A stretch of 10,567 nt of DNA. It comes from Thermoplasmata archaeon. GTDB taxonomy: Archaea > Thermoplasmatota > Thermoplasmata > UBA184. The notes beneath the pieces are model-generated. The model did not search any database. It was not told where the DNA came from and saw nothing but the letters and a program-made list of their open reading frames with translations. A program made the position numbers and the translations under genes. The stretch covers positions 1 through 10,567 of the forward strand of contig JASHYU010000095.1 in assembly GCA_030042855.1 (NCBI GenBank). Direction: 5' to 3'. Below, piece by piece: positions 1 through 6,827 of the stretch (position 1 is the stretch's first letter; the number at the start of each line of letters is the position of its first letter).

Positions 1-1
1 C

Positions 2-187
2 CGGCGCCGTGAAGCCACCGGCACGAGCGATGTGGATCTGTTGGTCGACTGGATCCATGGATCGAATGCGCTTCACTTCGGCAACGATGTCGGCCGAGTG
101 GTGGGTCGACCGGTCGACGTCACAACACCGGATCGCCTTTGGTGGTCGGCCGAGCCCGAGATTCTTTACGAGGCGGTGTTGCTCTGA
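2..187 (+). CDS. MNT-type nucleotidyltransferase, C-terminal part (5' cut by window edge)
   Basis: The frame is open from base 2 to the TGA at 185-187 and gives 61 residues. It begins RRREATGTSDVDLLVDW, the second half of the polymerase-beta-fold nucleotidyltransferase signature (GS...DxD). The two metal-binding aspartates are encoded at 29-31 and 35-37. It ends with the family-typical pattern GRPVDVTTPDRLWW...ILYEAVLL. The Gly-Ser part of the active site, probably about 25-30 codons, lies outside the window. Proteins of this size and ending are the MNT antitoxins of HEPN-MNT modules, which AMPylate and so silence a HEPN RNase. The broken HEPN gene that follows directly supports this assignment. 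The visible part has no lesion, but with its partner dead it may be drifting. It could instead be a stand-alone MNT protein. Confidence 0.8.
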   Translation, partial: RRREATGTSDVDLLVDWIHGSNALHFGNDVGRVVGRPVDVTTPDRLWWSAEPEILYEAVLL

Positions 188-530
188 AGAACCGCGATCG
201 GGAGCACGCCGAGCGGATGCTCGGGACCGCCGGCGAACTGCGAAGGCTCGCCAATCGCGGCGGATTCCGGGCCGACCCGATCGCCGTCGAGCGCATCCAT
301 CTTCGGGCGATCTTCTTCGCGAGTCGGCCGACCATCTGAGCACCGGATTCAAGAATCGGAATCGATCCATGGGGGAATTGGTCCGGGGGTCCCGGACGCT
401 CGTCCTGGACACGTACGATCAGGCGGACCCCGAAGACCTTTGGAAGTGCATCCGGGACGATCTGCCAACGGTCGTACAAGAGCTTCGACGGGCCGATTTC
501 CCGGAGGAGAAGGAACCGCGTCCCGAGTGA
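184..530 (+). pseudogene. HEPN-domain (DUF86-like) toxin remnant, frameshifted
   Basis: Two frames together rebuild one HEPN protein of about 118 residues, the usual family length. The first half (frame of 184-312) reads KNRDREHAERMLGTAGELRR and continues to ADPIAVERIHLRAI. The second half (frame of 306-530) reads GDLLRESADHLSTGFKNR and ends with a typical tail around YDQADPEDLWKCIRDDLP. Three lesions are visible. Where an ATGA overlap with the MNT stop is expected, the sequence is CTGA, so the start codon is lost (184-186). The frame changes near 306-312. The RX4-6H RNase motif, normally like RNxLVHDYD, reads RTLVLDTYD, with Asp at 408-410 where His should be. An intact parent could have carried GGCGATC twice in tandem, and loss of one 7-mer would explain the frameshift; this is inference. 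The product is expected to be non-functional. Confidence 0.72.
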
Positions 531-606
531 GCCCGCCAATTCGCCGCCTCGACTCCGTTCGCCGCAAGCTTTGCGCGCCGCCGTGGCGTCGACGCACAAC
601 TGGGAG

Positions 607-1209
607 CTACGAGCGCCTCCGACTCTGGATCCGGTAGATGGTGGGACTTACCCCGTAGAGTATCTCGGACCCCTGATATTTTCGGATGAGTGCTCCCGCC
701 TCTTTGGCCTTCACAAGGGTGACCTCAAAGGCCTCCTTCGAGAGCAGTGACCGTCGACTCCATCGCGAACCACCGTTCAGGACATAGCCGTCCCCAAATC
801 CGATTGTCTTGGGGTACTTGCTGTAGTCCATTAGGAGAAACTTCGACTTCGTACCCTTCCACCGGTAACTCTCGGTGTTTCCTCGAGGGTATCTCAGATA
901 GACTCCGGAGTCGTCGACGGTGATTTCGATCGCCCCGGCGAGGAGCTTTGGCATTACGTCAACCCAAACCCCGATCATCACTAGTCCAACTCCGATCGAA
1001 AAGAGGAAGAGCTCCCCCTTCTGGGTCGACAGACCACTGGACCAGAGTGCGTGCGCGTACGCGACGGAAACGTAGAGAAGTTCCGCCCCGAGGCCGATCG
1101 CGAACGCGATCAGGAAGTAGCGGGCGGCAACCTTCCACTTTCGATCCGCCGGCCGGTACGACGTCAGGTCCATGCATCTGGACGGTGCGGCAACTTCTCC
1201 CGAGGGCAC
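607..1209 (-). CDS. Two-helix membrane protein with C-terminal soluble domain, function unknown
   Basis: This 200-residue protein has a short charged N-terminus and two hydrophobic segments at about residues 28-55 and 66-90. A soluble domain of about 110 residues follows. Its mixed beta pattern (IEITVDDSGVYLRYPRG, then YRWKGTKSKFLLMDY) closes with a probable amphipathic helix (SKEAFEVTLVKAKEAGALI). This layout resembles membrane-anchored bacterial PH-like domains, but I do not recognise a named family. The GTG at 1209 is preceded on the minus strand by GAGGT with 5-nt spacing, a fair Shine-Dalgarno site. An ATG at 1173 (residue 13) is an alternative that loses only a non-conserved-looking tail. 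A weak AT-rich box (TTGATTAA) lies near 1279-1286 on the minus strand. The gene is less GC-rich than its right-hand neighbours and faces the dead HEPN-MNT remnant. Confidence 0.75.
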   Translation of the reverse strand: MPSGEVAAPSRCMDLTSYRPADRKWKVAARYFLIAFAIGLGAELLYVSVAYAHALWSSGLSTQKGELFLFSIGVGLVMIGVWVDVMPKLLAGAIEITVDDSGVYLRYPRGNTESYRWKGTKSKFLLMDYSKYPKTIGFGDGYVLNGGSRWSRRSLLSKEAFEVTLVKAKEAGALIRKYQGSEILYGVSPTIYRIQSRRRS

Positions 1210-1343
1210 GCCTTACCTCTCGACCCGAACTTGCGGAAATCTGGCGGAGCGTCCCGGATCCTGCTCAGTGAGGTTGAGTTAATCAAGGTTCGACTTTCCG
1301 GTGCAGCAGTGCCCTCCAGCAACGCTCGGTCCCGGGTAGTCGA

Positions 1344-2537
1344 ATGAAGGTGGTCTTCTATCTCCATCTGCACCAGCCTTGGCGGCTCGCACGGTTCCGC
1401 TACCTCGACCTCGGTTCCGGCCGGTCGTACTTCGACGTCGATCGCAACCTCGCGATCTTTCGGGGCATCGCCGAGCGGTGTTACCGGCCCACGCTGGACC
1501 GGCTGATCCGATTGACCGAAACGCACCCGGAGTTCCGGGTGAGCCTCTCCGTGACCGGGACGTTCGTCGAGCAGGCGCGTCTCGCCGCGCCCGACGTGCT
1601 CGACCGGCTGCGCGTCCTCCGACGGAGCGGCCACGTCGCGTTCCTCGCGGAGACCTACTACCACTCGCTCGCGTTCCTGGTCCCTCCGCCCGAGCTCAGC
1701 GAGGAGGTCGCGATGCATCGCGAGCTCCTCGAGAGCGAGTTCGGCGCGTCGCCCACGATCCTCCGGATGACCGAGCTCGCGTACTCGGACGACCTCGCTC
1801 GATTCGCCGAATCCGAGCGCTTCCGCGGGATGCTCGGCGAGGGTTGGGAGGGTGTCCTTCGCGGAGAGCCCGCGACCTACCCGTACTGCGCCGCCGTCGC
1901 CCCGACCGTCGCTCTACTCCTCCGCCACTACCCCCTCAGCGACGACGTCGGCTTCCGCTTCTCTTCGACGAGCTGGAACGAGTACCCGCTGACGGCCGAC
2001 AAGTACGCCCGCTGGCTCGCCGCAACGCCCGGCGAGATCGTCGGCCTCTTCATGGACTTCGAGACGTTCGGGGAGCACCATCCGGCCCGCTCGGGCATCC
2101 TCGACTTCCTCTCCGCCCTCCCGGGCGAAGTCGCGCGGCATCCGGGGCTCGACTGGGCGACGGTCGAGGAGGCCGCCGAGATCCCGCCGCGCGCTCCTTT
2201 GAGCGTGCCGTACACGATGAGCTGGGCGGACCAGAACCGCGACCTGGGCGCGTGGCTGGGGAACGATCTACAGCGCTCCGCCTTCGAAGCCGCGAAGAAG
2301 GTCGGGCTGGTGGCGCGGCAAACCGGCGATCCGGCGATCGTCGCCGACTGGCGGAAGCTCCTCACTTCCGACCACTTCTACTACATGTACGTCAGCGGGC
2401 ACGGGGCGGACCAGGGCGTCCACCAGTACTTCTCGAGCTACGAGAGTCCCTACGACGCCTACGCGAACTACATGAACGCGCTGACCGACCTACGGCGGCG
2501 CGCGCTCGAACGCCTCGGCGTGCCGATCCTCAAGTGA
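1344..2537 (+). CDS. GH57 alpha-amylase-like glycoside hydrolase
   Basis: This 397-residue GH57 enzyme has all the conserved regions in order. HLHQP is at 8-12 and ETYYHSL at 103-109. RMTELAYS is at 141-148, with E144 aligning to the catalytic nucleophile. LFMDFETFGEHH is at 235-246, with D238 aligning to the general acid/base. MSWADQNRDLGAWLGNDLQ is at 292-310. The compact size and the N-terminus match the archaeal group typified by MJ1611 of M. jannaschii. It should hydrolyse or transfer alpha-1,4-glucan. No signal peptide is present, so it acts in the cytoplasm, probably on storage glucan. The GH15 gene downstream fits a shared pathway, as MJ1610 lies next to MJ1611. The ATG at 1344 is chosen because HLHQP must lie near the N-terminus. 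No strong ribosome site precedes it. A weak AT-rich stretch (GTTAATCA, 1278-1285) may be its promoter. Exact substrate and amylase versus glucanotransferase activity cannot be read from sequence. Confidence 0.93.
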   Translation: MKVVFYLHLHQPWRLARFRYLDLGSGRSYFDVDRNLAIFRGIAERCYRPTLDRLIRLTETHPEFRVSLSVTGTFVEQARLAAPDVLDRLRVLRRSGHVAFLAETYYHSLAFLVPPPELSEEVAMHRELLESEFGASPTILRMTELAYSDDLARFAESERFRGMLGEGWEGVLRGEPATYPYCAAVAPTVALLLRHYPLSDDVGFRFSSTSWNEYPLTADKYARWLAATPGEIVGLFMDFETFGEHHPARSGILDFLSALPGEVARHPGLDWATVEEAAEIPPRAPLSVPYTMSWADQNRDLGAWLGNDLQRSAFEAAKKVGLVARQTGDPAIVADWRKLLTSDHFYYMYVSGHGADQGVHQYFSSYESPYDAYANYMNALTDLRRRALERLGVPILK

Positions 2538-2553
2538 CCGGCACCGTGTTCGT

Positions 2554-2565
2554 TCCCGCGCGGGA
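2554..2565. repeat. 12-bp perfect palindrome between convergent genes
   Basis: TCCCGCGCGGGA is a perfect palindrome inside the 40-nt gap between the GH57 stop (2537) and the CADD-like stop (2578). It could form a short stem in both transcripts, but there is no T-tract, so a terminator role is only a guess. In DNA this GC-rich it may be chance. Confidence 0.3.
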
Positions 2566-2577
2566 GCCCGCAGGCGG

Positions 2578-3231
2578 CTAGGTGGGGACCGCGAACGAGT
2601 CGAGGAACGACCACCAGGCCGCGAGCGACTGGCGGACCGACCGCGCGGCCGCGACCCCGGCGGCCGGATCGCCGCGCAGATAATGCGCGAGCACGCGTCG
2701 CTCGGCGGCCGCGTGCTCCACATCCGCGAACGAGTGGACCCGGAAGAACTCGTGGGCCGACTTCGAACGGATCCCGTAGTTCGCGCGCAGGCCCCGCGAC
2801 TTCTCCGCGGCGACCTTCGGGAACTGGGACTCGTAGGCGTAGAGGGCCCCCAGCGCCGACGGCGCCGAGCCGTTCAGCGCGTTCTCTTCGTAGACGCGCA
2901 ACAGTTCGCGGGTGGCGAGGGTCGGTCGGCGGTCGAAGACCGAGGATCCGATCGAGCGGGCGAAGTCGACCCAGAGCTCGGGGTGGGTCGGAGACCGGCC
3001 CTCCTCGTCGACCAGGTTCTCGAGCAAGACCCGCCGGTCCTCCGGTCGTTCGATGCGGGCGTAGGCCCCCGCGACATATCGGGGGAAGTTGACCTCGAAG
3101 TGATAGTACTGGCTCGCATAGTCCCGGAGCGTCTCGATCGGCAGGGTGCCCCGAGACCAGGCCGTGTAGAACGGGTGGTGCAGGAGATGCCGGCGCTGGA
3201 CGAGTCGGTCAAGGTCGCGAACGGACGCCAT
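2578..3231 (-). CDS. CADD-family diiron protein, putative self-sacrificing p-aminobenzoate synthase
   Basis: This 217-residue helical protein of the heme-oxygenase-like diiron fold aligns end to end with Chlamydia trachomatis CADD. The six metal ligands are present: E76 and H83 in DEEGRSPTHPELW, E134 in YAYESQ, and H166, D170 and H173 in HSFADVEH. The residues tied to CADD chemistry are also kept. Y22 in HPFYTAW matches the sacrificial Tyr27, Y133 matches Tyr141, and K144 in AAEKSRGL matches Lys152. CADD makes p-aminobenzoate for folate by excising its own tyrosine ring and taking the amino group from the lysine. In an archaeon the product could feed folate or tetrahydromethanopterin synthesis. 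The alignment uses the CADD sequence as I remember it. The ATG at 3231 fits the family N-terminus; the upstream GAGG is about 11 nt away, so it is weak. The gene is monocistronic, convergent with GH57 and divergent from GH15. A PqqC/TenA-like oxidase is the less likely alternative. Confidence 0.85.
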   Translation of the reverse strand: MASVRDLDRLVQRRHLLHHPFYTAWSRGTLPIETLRDYASQYYHFEVNFPRYVAGAYARIERPEDRRVLLENLVDEEGRSPTHPELWVDFARSIGSSVFDRRPTLATRELLRVYEENALNGSAPSALGALYAYESQFPKVAAEKSRGLRANYGIRSKSAHEFFRVHSFADVEHAAAERRVLAHYLRGDPAAGVAAARSVRQSLAAWWSFLDSFAVPT

Positions 3232-3351
3232 GTCGGGGCGAGCCTCTTCGGAACGTCAAGGTTTCGGTGCCTGGAGGGAGCCGGGGCGGCGCGTCTCCGC
3301 GCTCCGGGACGGCCCCGTGCGCCCCGTGGTTCGGGCGACTCGAACCGAAGG

Positions 3352-3359
3352 GTTATACT
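3352..3359 (+). promoter_or_regulatory. TATA box for the GH15 gene
   Basis: GTTATACT lies in an otherwise GC-rich gap and resembles the archaeal TATA consensus. Its centre is about 56 nt upstream of the GH15 ATG, which predicts a transcript start near 3382 and a leader of about 30 nt. A start serving the divergent CADD gene is less likely because of the distance. Confidence 0.5.
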
Positions 3360-3411
3360 TGCTCCCAGTACGTGAAATCCCTCGGATGGGGGACGGGTTC
3401 GGGACCTCGCG

Positions 3412-5298
3412 ATGGACCGGCCGTACCGGCCGGTGATCACCGAGGTCGCGGGGAACGGCCGCGTGCTCCTCACGGTCAACGAGAACGGGGACTGGAACGA
3501 GTTGTTCTACCCGTTCCCGGGGCAGTTCCAACAGCTGCGGGAAGCGCGGGTCGGTCTGTTCGACGTCTCGAGCTCGAAGTTCGCCTGGCTCCGCCGGGGA
3601 AACGGCTACGCCGTCCGCCAGGAGCCGTTCGGGCCCGGGCACTTGCCGGAGTCGATCTGGACCGACCACGGGGTGAGCATGTCGGTCCGGGACCACGTGC
3701 ATCCGAATCACGATCTTGTCGCCCGCGTCTTCCGGCTCCGCGCCGATCCGGCGCGCACGCTCCGCCTCTTCGCCTACCACGCCTTTCAGATCGCGGAGTC
3801 GATGTATCAGGACACGGCGTACGTCGACCCCGCGACCTCCTCGCTGATCCATTACAAGCGGGGCTTCTTCTTCGAGTTCTTCGCCGAGCCGTCGTTCACC
3901 CGGGCGGTGTGCGGCGAGCACACCCTGAAGGGCCTGCGCGGGACGTACGTGGACGCGGAGGACGGCCGGCTCGAGGGTCGACCGGTCGCCCACGGCGCCG
4001 CCGACAGCGTCATGGAGTGGGACCTCGAGGTCGCCCCCGATCGGGACACCGAAATCCGGCTCTTCCTGGCCGCCGGCCGGACCCTGCCGGGCGTCCACGA
4101 GGTCCGGCAGTACGTTCGGGCCGGCGGTGCCGAGCGGTTCGTGCGGGAGTCCGAGGCGTTCTGGGAGACGTGGGTCCAGCGGCGCCTGCCGAATCCCCCG
4201 TCCGGACTGAGCGAGCTCGGCAGCGCGGTGTACCGTTCGAGCGTCCTCCAGCTCCGCCACTGCACCGGGTCGAACGGCGCGATCATCGCGTCGCCCGACA
4301 CCCGATCGCTCGTCGCCGCCGGCGACACGTACAACTACTGCTGGTGGCGCGACGGCGGCTACGTCGCGAAGGCGATGGACGAGGCGGGGCTCTACGAGAA
4401 CTCCGGGAGGTTCCTCGAATTCGCCCGGCAATGCCAGAACCCGGACGGATCGTACTTCCACCGGCATTTCCCCGACGGGGCCCTCGGGAGCACCTGGCAC
4501 CCCCCGCCGTTCCTCCAGATCGACCAGACGGCGACGGTCGTCGCGGCGGTGTGGCATCACTTCAAGCGGGGCGGCGACCCCGACATCCTCCTCGACCTCT
4601 GGCCGATGGTGAAGAGCGCCGCGTCGTTCTTGGCCCAGTTCCGCGACCCGGCCACCGGCCTCCCCGCCCCGAGCTTCGATCTGTGGGAGGAGCGGATGGG
4701 GATCCACGCCTACTCGACCGCTGCCGTGACCCACGCGTTGGAGCGGGCGGCCCGGATCGCCGCCGAGATCGGCAAGGACCCGACGGAGTGGCGGACCGCG
4801 GCGGGGGACATCGCCGCGCGGGCGGTCGCGGCGTTCTGGGACCCCGAACGCCAGCGGTTCGTCCGATCCCTGGCGCCGAAGGACGACCGGCTCGACGCGT
4901 CGATCCTGCTCGCCCTCAAGCTCGGCCTCCTCCCGTGGGACGATCCGCGGAGCCGGGCGGCCGTCGACGCGATCGAGAAGCGGCTCTGGTGCGCGGAGCA
5001 GGGCGGCCTCGCGCGCTACGAGGGCGACCAGTACTACGGGAAGGAGAACCCGTGGATCGTCTGCACGCTCTGGCTCGCCGAGGCCCGGCTTCGGCTCGGC
5101 GACCGGCACCGCTGTCGCGAGCTCATCGAGTGGGCCGCCGCGCACGCGACCCCGACGCGGCTCCTGCCCGAGCAGATCGATCGAGCGACGGGCGAGCCCA
5201 AGAGCGCGACCCCCCTCACCTGGTCGCATTCGACGTTCGTCGACGTCGTGCACAAGTACGCCGAGTCCGAGGTCCCGGGCGCGATCACGGACGAGTAG
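3412..5298 (+). CDS. GH15 glucoamylase-like glycoside hydrolase
   Basis: This 628-residue protein has the two-part archaeal GH15 layout. The N-terminal beta-sandwich domain (about 1-250) contains ENGDWNELFYPFPGQFQQL. The (alpha/alpha)6 catalytic barrel runs from about 265 to 620. Substrate-binding YNYCWWRDGGY is at 307-317 (R313, D314). DLWEERMG at 423-430 carries E426, which aligns with the general acid (Glu179 of Aspergillus glucoamylase). LLPEQIDRATGEP at 584-596 carries E587, aligned with the catalytic base. The expected reaction is release of glucose from the non-reducing ends of alpha-glucans. Some archaeal GH15 proteins are trehalases, which these motifs do not exclude. There is no signal peptide, so it is probably cytoplasmic. 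With the GH57 enzyme it makes a plausible glycogen-breakdown pair, as with MJ1610 beside MJ1611. No in-frame start exists close upstream of the ATG at 3412. Confidence 0.93.
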   Translation: MDRPYRPVITEVAGNGRVLLTVNENGDWNELFYPFPGQFQQLREARVGLFDVSSSKFAWLRRGNGYAVRQEPFGPGHLPESIWTDHGVSMSVRDHVHPNHDLVARVFRLRADPARTLRLFAYHAFQIAESMYQDTAYVDPATSSLIHYKRGFFFEFFAEPSFTRAVCGEHTLKGLRGTYVDAEDGRLEGRPVAHGAADSVMEWDLEVAPDRDTEIRLFLAAGRTLPGVHEVRQYVRAGGAERFVRESEAFWETWVQRRLPNPPSGLSELGSAVYRSSVLQLRHCTGSNGAIIASPDTRSLVAAGDTYNYCWWRDGGYVAKAMDEAGLYENSGRFLEFARQCQNPDGSYFHRHFPDGALGSTWHPPPFLQIDQTATVVAAVWHHFKRGGDPDILLDLWPMVKSAASFLAQFRDPATGLPAPSFDLWEERMGIHAYSTAAVTHALERAARIAAEIGKDPTEWRTAAGDIAARAVAAFWDPERQRFVRSLAPKDDRLDASILLALKLGLLPWDDPRSRAAVDAIEKRLWCAEQGGLARYEGDQYYGKENPWIVCTLWLAEARLRLGDRHRCRELIEWAAAHATPTRLLPEQIDRATGEPKSATPLTWSHSTFVDVVHKYAESEVPGAITDE

Positions 5299-5453
5299 GC
5301 GAGTTCGCCCGGGTGCGTCCGGGCCTCGGATCCTGGGGATCGACCCCGCGGCGACGACGGTCATCTGCGGGCTCGCGTATGTCCGCGGCGATCCCGCGCG
5401 GGGGACGGACCGCAACCGCCGTCGAGCCAAGTCGCGGCCGACGGGCGGCTACG

Positions 5454-5461
5454 CCTATCTA
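5454..5461 (+). promoter_or_regulatory. TATA-like box for the APS-kinase-like gene (leaderless)
   Basis: CCTATCTA is the only AT-rich patch in the 185-nt gap 5299-5483. Its centre is 27 nt upstream of the ATG at 5484, the spacing expected when transcription starts at the start codon itself. No Shine-Dalgarno site precedes that ATG, which fits a leaderless mRNA. Apart from this box I see nothing functional in the gap. Confidence 0.5.
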
Positions 5462-5483
5462 CCTCGGGGGGTCTTCCGCTCCG

Positions 5484-6050
5484 ATGACCGAGACCCCGGC
5501 CGCCGAGAGCCCGCCGTTCGTGCTCTGGATCGAGGGCCTCCCCTGTGCCGGCAAGACCACGCTCGCCCACGGGGTCGCGGAGCGGCTGCGCGCCACCGGT
5601 GCGAAGGTCCAGATCCTCGACGGGGACGAGATGCGGCGGATGTTCTCGCCGGAGCTCGGCTTCTCCCGGAAGGACCGGGAGTTCCACGCCCGCCGGGTGA
5701 GCTACGTCGCCCGGATGCTCGCGAGCCACGGGATCGTCACGATCGTCGCGATGATCACCCCCTACGAGACGTCGCGTCAGGCGGCCCGCGCCGAGGTCGG
5801 CGGGCGGTTCGTCGAGGTGTGGCTGCGCTGCCCGATCGAGGTTTGCCGGGAGCGCGACGTGAAGGGCCTCTACGCGCGCGCCGCCCAGGGCGGGATCGCC
5901 CGGGTCACGGGCGTCAACGATCCGTTCGAGGAGCCGCTGCGTCCCGAGCTGATCGTCGACACGAACCGCCTCTCCGTCGCCCAGTCCACCGACCGGATCG
6001 TCCAGTACCTGGCGGCGCAGCGCCTCGCCCCGGCGCTGCCGGCCACCTAG
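5484..6050 (+). CDS. Stand-alone adenylylsulfate (APS) kinase-like protein
   Basis: This 188-residue P-loop kinase matches APS kinase, which phosphorylates APS to PAPS. The Walker A motif GLPCAGKTT is at 18-26, ILDGDEMRR at 44-52, and LGFSRKDREFHARRV at 58-72. Further motifs are MITPYETSR at 90-98 and the family-specific KGLYARA...VTGVNDPFEEP at 127-151. Two positions differ from the classical enzyme. The usual DRxxNxRR reads DREFHARR, with His for the Asn that contacts APS in the classical enzyme, and SPYR reads TPYE. APS kinase is the best call, but a related substrate is possible. No ATP sulfurylase, PAPS reductase or sulfotransferase is nearby. The frame is open far upstream, antisense-like, through the GH15 gene; the ATG at 5484 is chosen because the kinase fold begins just after it and a TATA-like box sits 27 nt upstream. 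It converges on pstB with an 18-nt gap. Confidence 0.82.
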   Translation: MTETPAAESPPFVLWIEGLPCAGKTTLAHGVAERLRATGAKVQILDGDEMRRMFSPELGFSRKDREFHARRVSYVARMLASHGIVTIVAMITPYETSRQAARAEVGGRFVEVWLRCPIEVCRERDVKGLYARAAQGGIARVTGVNDPFEEPLRPELIVDTNRLSVAQSTDRIVQYLAAQRLAPALPAT

Positions 6051-6068
6051 CCCCGCGGCGCCCGGGCC

Positions 6069-6824
6069 TCAGCCGAACCGGCCCGTGACGTAGTTCTGGG
6101 TCAGCTTCTCGTTGGGGTGCCCGAACACCTGCTCGGTCGACCCGATCTCCACGAGCTTCCCGAGGTAGAAGAACGCCGTACGGTCGGCGACGCGCGTCGC
6201 CTGGGAGAGGTTGTGGGTGACGATCACGATCGTCACGCGGCGCTTCAGCGCGTGGATCAGCGTCTCGATCTTCTCCGTGGCGATCGGGTCGAGCGCAGAG
6301 CACGGCTCGTCCATGAGCAGGACCTCGGGGTGCACCGCGAGCGCCCGCGCGATGCACAGGCGCTGCTGCTGCCCGCCCGAGAGGCTCGTGCCGAGCGCGT
6401 CGACGTTGTCCTCCACCTCCTCCCAGAGGCCGGCGAGCTGGAGCGCGTCGACCACGGCCTCGTCGAGGTCCGCCCGCCGGCGGAGGCCGAGGAGCCGCGG
6501 CCCGGCCGCGACGTTGTCGTAGATCGACAGGTGCGGGAAGGGGGTCGGTTTCTGGAACACCATCCCGACGCGGCAGCGGACCTGGACCACGTCCTGCCGG
6601 CCGAGGTCCTCCCCATCCAGCCGGATCGTGCCCTCCGACCTGGCGCCCGGGGCCTCCTCGTGGAGCCGGTTCAGGCACCGTAGGAACGTGGTCTTGCCGC
6701 ATCCGCTCGGGCCGATGATCGCGGTGACGCGCGCGTCCTCGACCCCGAGCGAGATGTCGTACAGCGCCTGCCGGCGCCCGTACCACGCGTTGAGGCCCTC
6801 GGTTTCCATCTTGACCGGGGCCAC
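6069..6824 (-). CDS. pstB: Phosphate ABC transporter ATP-binding protein PstB
   Basis: This 251-residue ATPase drives phosphate import by PstSCAB from the cytoplasmic face of the membrane. Walker [10 protein letters not shown] is at 38-46 and the Q-loop FQKPTPFP at 90-97. The signature LSGGQQQR is at 148-155, Walker B VLLMDEP at 168-174 (D172, E173) and the switch His at H204 (THNLSQA). PstB-specific features are CLNRLHE after Walker A and QKPTPFP. The GTG at 6824 is preferred because GAGGTG (6834-6839, minus strand) sits at good ribosome-site spacing. An ATG at residue 6 has no such site. It starts 3 nt after the pstCA stop and is the last gene of the operon. No phoU follows; the next gene, 18 nt away, is convergent. 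Confidence 0.96.
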   Translation of the reverse strand: MAPVKMETEGLNAWYGRRQALYDISLGVEDARVTAIIGPSGCGKTTFLRCLNRLHEEAPGARSEGTIRLDGEDLGRQDVVQVRCRVGMVFQKPTPFPHLSIYDNVAAGPRLLGLRRRADLDEAVVDALQLAGLWEEVEDNVDALGTSLSGGQQQRLCIARALAVHPEVLLMDEPCSALDPIATEKIETLIHALKRRVTIVIVTHNLSQATRVADRTAFFYLGKLVEIGSTEQVFGHPNEKLTQNYVTGRFG

Positions 6825-6827
6825 CGA

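Noticed and set aside
9..305. Upstream part of the 173-codon frame starting at base 9
   Set aside because: Only its 3' part (306-530) is real sequence, the second half of the HEPN remnant. The earlier part lies out of frame under the MNT gene and the first half of HEPN.
3386..3436. ATG at 3386 close to the predicted GH15 transcript start
   Set aside because: It is out of frame with GH15 and reaches a stop after 16 codons. The family N-terminus begins at 3412.
3256..5430. A 724-codon minus-strand frame antisense to GH15
   Set aside because: The GH15 catalytic motifs on the plus strand are complete, and the antisense product is low complexity.
3267..5483. A very long open frame upstream of and in frame with the APS-kinase-like gene
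   Set aside because: It overlaps the whole GH15 gene in another frame, is Arg/Pro/Gly-rich low-complexity sequence and matches nothing. It stays open only because stop codons are rare in GC-rich DNA.
5299..5483. A frame reading RILGIDPAATTVICGLAYVRGD, faintly like a RuvC/RNase H-type start, between GH15 and the kinase
   Set aside because: It has no start codon, runs into both neighbouring genes in frames that are not theirs, and becomes Arg-rich noise after about 20 residues. Probably chance.
6051..6068. Possible bidirectional terminator between the APS-kinase-like gene and pstB
   Set aside because: The 18-nt gap is GC-rich with no T-tract and no convincing stem.
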